NCBI GenBank assembly: GCA_937915865.1
Contig: CALGIG010000052.1
Location: forward strand, 62,001-126,000
Length of the DNA stretch: 64,000 nt
Source: an uncultured Prolixibacteraceae bacterium
GTDB lineage: Bacteria; Bacteroidota; Bacteroidia; Bacteroidales; Prolixibacteraceae
Direction of reading: 5' to 3'
The position numbers and the translations under genes are program-made. How positions within the stretch are numbered: position 1 is the first letter of the stretch; every line of letters starts with the position of its first letter. This document shows positions 61,433-64,000 of this stretch, in pieces. The notes under the pieces were generated by a model. The model did no database searches. It had not been told where the DNA came from and worked only from the letters and a program-made list of their open reading frames with translations.

Positions 61433-62821
61433 TTACCATTTATCAGTGCGGAAAGGAGCCAGTGGCAAACCTTCGTTACTGAAAACATCGGGCATAATGG
61501 CATCGTCGAAGCAAAAACGCACAGCGACCGGATTCTTAACCAGTTTAGATGAAAGCACTACTGTTGATCCTTCAATTTTGGCAGTAGCTTGTACAAATTT
61601 CTGATCATCAGCGGCGATCATGAATTTTTCAGGAGTTTTGCCTGTGCATTTCAAGCCGGTCAAAACGTCGTTAAAACTCAGGCGTATTTTGCCTTTTTCA
61701 ACCTGCATCGATTTAAACGAAGGAGATTTGTAAGCGCCAACGTTCTGTTTGTAAGTTTCGGCTAAAGCATAATTTGCCAGTCGTTTACCCACATTCAGCT
61801 TGTCTTTTGGGTGAATATCCTTGATGTTATCAACCAAATCTGTGATGACAACCATTCCGGTATTCGGAACTGTTTTTGTCACAATTTCTTCCTGCTCGCG
61901 GATGTATTCAGAGGTTCCTTTGTCTCCATACGTGTAAGGTGCAATCTGAACCAGGTAAAACGGGAAATCCTTTTTGAAATCGGAGCGCCAGTTTTCAATC
62001 AATGTTTGCATGAGTTTGGCGTATATCTGGTGGTTGCCAACATTGGATTCACCTTGATACCAAATAGCACCAGCAATTCCATAAGGAACTACAGGGAAAA
62101 TCATCGAGTTGTATAAAATGCCTGGATTGCCTGGCCACCAGTCGAATTTATCGGAGTATTTGGCTTTGTCGAGTTCAGGATTTTTTTCGATACGGCTTTT
62201 TTCAATCCATACTTCAGCAGGTGTTCCGCCCCATGCCGAAACGATGATACCCACCAGAACATTGAGCTTTTGCTGAATTTCGCGTGCAAAGAAATAACCT
62301 ACAGCGCTGGTTGCACGCATGGTTTCCGGCGTACATAAAGTCCATGTGGCATTGCAGGTTTGCTGTGGATATTCAGCGCCAATTTTTTGAATGTGGAAAA
62401 TGCGGATGTTCGGATTATTGGCTTTTGCAGCCTCTTCTTCGCCATTAATAAGTTTCCAGTTTACCGACATTTCCATGTTCGACTGACCACTGCACAGCCA
62501 TACTTCGCCCAACATCACATTGTTCAAAATTATACCTTGGTCGCCAATTATTTTTATTGAGTAAGGACCACCGGCGCCAATGGTTTTTATCGAAGTTTTC
62601 CATGCTGAAGTGTTGTCTGATTTTACTTTTACGGTGTCTTTGGGGCTCCAGCTTGCAACAATTTTAACTTTTTCACCTGGATTTGACCAGCCCCAGATAG
62701 CCACATCAGAGTTTTGTTGAAGTACCATATTGTCAGAAAATACCGATGGAAGAATGATTTTCGCAAAAAGAAGTGGTGTGATTGCGAATAGGGTTAACAA
62801 TGTCAGAAGAATTTTTTTCAT
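61433..62821 (-). CDS. Sialate O-acetylesterase-like SGNH esterase
   Basis: 462-aa secreted esterase with signal peptide (about 1-20, ending LLFAK). N-terminal small beta domain (VFSDNMVLQQNSDVAIWGWSNPGEKVKI), then SGNH blocks: nucleophile Ser in WLCSGQSNMEMS, Gly in SAWGGTPAEVWI, Asn in GAIWYQGESNVGNHQIY and His in VDNIKDIHPKDKLNVGKRLA. The whole set matches carbohydrate acetylesterases annotated as sialate O-acetylesterase. In this setting it more likely deacetylates plant-type glycans than sialic acid (inference). Directly precedes the alpha/beta-hydrolase. Confidence 0.9.
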   Translation of the reverse strand: MKKILLTLLTLFAITPLLFAKIILPSVFSDNMVLQQNSDVAIWGWSNPGEKVKIVASWSPKDTVKVKSDNTSAWKTSIKTIGAGGPYSIKIIGDQGIILNNVMLGEVWLCSGQSNMEMSVNWKLINGEEEAAKANNPNIRIFHIQKIGAEYPQQTCNATWTLCTPETMRATSAVGYFFAREIQQKLNVLVGIIVSAWGGTPAEVWIEKSRIEKNPELDKAKYSDKFDWWPGNPGILYNSMIFPVVPYGIAGAIWYQGESNVGNHQIYAKLMQTLIENWRSDFKKDFPFYLVQIAPYTYGDKGTSEYIREQEEIVTKTVPNTGMVVITDLVDNIKDIHPKDKLNVGKRLANYALAETYKQNVGAYKSPSFKSMQVEKGKIRLSFNDVLTGLKCTGKTPEKFMIAADDQKFVQATAKIEGSTVVLSSKLVKNPVAVRFCFDDAIMPDVFSNEGLPLAPFRTDKW

Positions 62822-62884
62822 GAGTATGTTTTTTAGTTTTTTGCTATTTTAATGAAACTGCCACTGGAGACCGAACACTCTGTT

Positions 62885-64000
62885 CTAAAGACTCCACTTA
62901 TCCTTCCAGTATAATTTTGGGGCATCATTTTCGAACTTGATGGGCAACCAAATGTAACGCCCGTCAATTGGGTTATCCGGAGTCCAGCGGTCGCCCATGA
63001 AGATGTAGCTGTCTTCTTTGCCTTCAACTTTCAGAACATAAGTGCTTTGCGAATGAAAGGTTAATTCAGAATCCTGACCTATAGCCGGATTCCCGAGTTC
63101 TTTCCATTCTCCAAAAATTTGGTCGGCAACGGCAGAACGGGCAGCATTTGGGTTCCAACCGGTGCAGTCGGAAGCGATGATGTAGTATTTTCCGGCGCGT
63201 TTAAACAGGGTTGCGCCTTCCATATACCGGCCAATAAATACCCGGAAATATTTGCCGGAATAGGAGAGATAATCGTTGGTAAGTTTTGAGATATGCAAAG
63301 TGCTGTTTTCTTCGGAAGAATAAATATGGTAGGCTGTTCCATCGTCATCGACAAACAAGTTCATGTCGCGTGACATTTGTCCTCCACTGAAATCGCGACC
63401 AAGTAAATTAACCGAATCAACTGGTGCAGGTAAGCAACCTTTCCCGCCGCAATACGAGTCTTTTACATCAGGCGAAACAGGTTTTTTGTGGCAGGGTTGC
63501 ACATTTACAGGCCAATAGCTGGCATTGGGCCGAAAGCTTTTCAGAAAAGTAAATGGCCCGGTTGGCTTATCGCCAACAGCTACACCACTTCTGGCAGCAT
63601 AATACCCTTTGCCTTTCAATTCAAGGTGAAACCACATCACAAATTTTTTGGTTTTGACATTGTAAATCACTTTGGGGCGTTCAAGGGTACAACCTTTTGT
63701 AATATCGCTGTTCGGGTCCTCATCAACCTTTAATGCGATTCCTTCGTCTTTCCAGTTGTACAAATCTTTCGACGAATAGCAGCCTACACCAACCTGTGCC
63801 GAGTTTCCAATTTTACCAGCAATCTTGTGTTCGCCGTACCAGTAGTAAACCCCTTTGTAATAAAGAATTCCGCCACCGTGGGCATTAATGTGTTTCCCAT
63901 TATTATCGTTCCAAATTTCACCAGGAAAGAATTGCTTTGCTGTTTGGGCAAAAACAGAAACAAAGCTTAGGGTGAGGATAGATAAAGTGATAGTTTTAAA
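62885..64000 (-). CDS. GH43-family glycosidase, 5' end outside window (subfamily 24-like)
   Basis: Reading frame open to the last base of the window; only the first few codons are missing, since a signal peptide (ITLSILTLSFVSVFAQ) is visible near the edge. Features: INAHGGGILYYKGVYYWYGEHK near the N-terminus, ERPKVIYN (probable acid Glu), SRDMNLFVDDDGTAYHIYSSEEN, and NPNAARSAVADQIFGEWKELGNP. These resemble the GH43 group around exo-beta-1,3-galactanases, which have His in place of the first Asp. It would trim beta-1,3-galactan of arabinogalactan. First gene seen of the minus-strand operon. Confidence 0.8.
   Translation of the reverse strand, partial: FKTITLSILTLSFVSVFAQTAKQFFPGEIWNDNNGKHINAHGGGILYYKGVYYWYGEHKIAGKIGNSAQVGVGCYSSKDLYNWKDEGIALKVDEDPNSDITKGCTLERPKVIYNVKTKKFVMWFHLELKGKGYYAARSGVAVGDKPTGPFTFLKSFRPNASYWPVNVQPCHKKPVSPDVKDSYCGGKGCLPAPVDSVNLLGRDFSGGQMSRDMNLFVDDDGTAYHIYSSEENSTLHISKLTNDYLSYSGKYFRVFIGRYMEGATLFKRAGKYYIIASDCTGWNPNAARSAVADQIFGEWKELGNPAIGQDSELTFHSQSTYVLKVEGKEDSYIFMGDRWTPDNPIDGRYIWLPIKFENDAPKLYWKDKWSL

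Overview
The window looks like a chromosomal segment of a Bacteroidota bacterium. It is probably a free-living polysaccharide degrader of the Bacteroidales/Marinilabiliales kind; the order is an inference, because no rRNA or marker gene is present. The evidence for the phylum is four SusC/SusD outer-membrane pairs, each with its own ECF sigma factor and FecR anti-sigma; many Bacteroidota-type lipoproteins; promoter boxes of the TAnnTTTG form; and several palindromic intergenic repeats.

Layout. 2-6961: a 5'-truncated GH127 beta-L-arabinofuranosidase, a DPP4-like S9 peptidase, a putative HExxH metalloprotease, a PepSY-type membrane protein and a Spy/CpxP-like protein, with palindromic repeats between several of them. 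7021-14905: a 227-bp MITE, then sigma/FecR/SusC/SusD locus 1. 15098-24095: sigma/FecR/SusC/SusD locus 2, followed by a calcineurin-like phosphoesterase and a DUF2490 barrel, with no glycosidase. 24247-28961: an accessory island entirely on the minus strand (MazEF-like pair, lone TonB-C-terminal protein, MNT/HEPN pair, DUF4411-PIN plus XRE-ImmA/IrrE pair). Each module has a related palindromic repeat directly downstream. 29579-38315: locus 3 with a GH105 unsaturated-uronyl hydrolase. 38390-42072 (minus): nitroreductase, two GNAT acetyltransferases, MocR-like regulator. 42313-55618 (minus): locus 4 with an unassigned toroid-like protein, a GH92 mannosidase and a GntP-type permease. 55741-64000 (minus): an operon with GH43 (5' end outside the window), an SGNH acetylesterase, an alpha/beta-hydrolase, a beta-helix lipoprotein, GH2 and a GDPD-like protein. 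This last group fits removal of side chains and acetyl groups from pectic or arabinogalactan glycans.

How the genes work together. All four SusC proteins carry an N-terminal STN domain and sit behind a sigma/anti-sigma pair, so each locus is probably self-induced by trans-envelope signalling: SusC senses the ligand, FecR releases the sigma factor, and susCD is transcribed. Each fecR-susC gap holds a stem-loop 41-66 nt before the susC start, with no T-run after it. No transposase, integrase, tRNA, rRNA or CRISPR array was seen.

The most notable observations are (1) a pair of 227-bp MITEs with 5-bp target duplications, one inserted exactly at a sigma-factor stop codon that it regenerates; (2) the leader hairpin found in four of four fecR-susC gaps; and (3) the cassette-like toxin-antitoxin island in which same-strand modules alternate with repeated palindromic elements.
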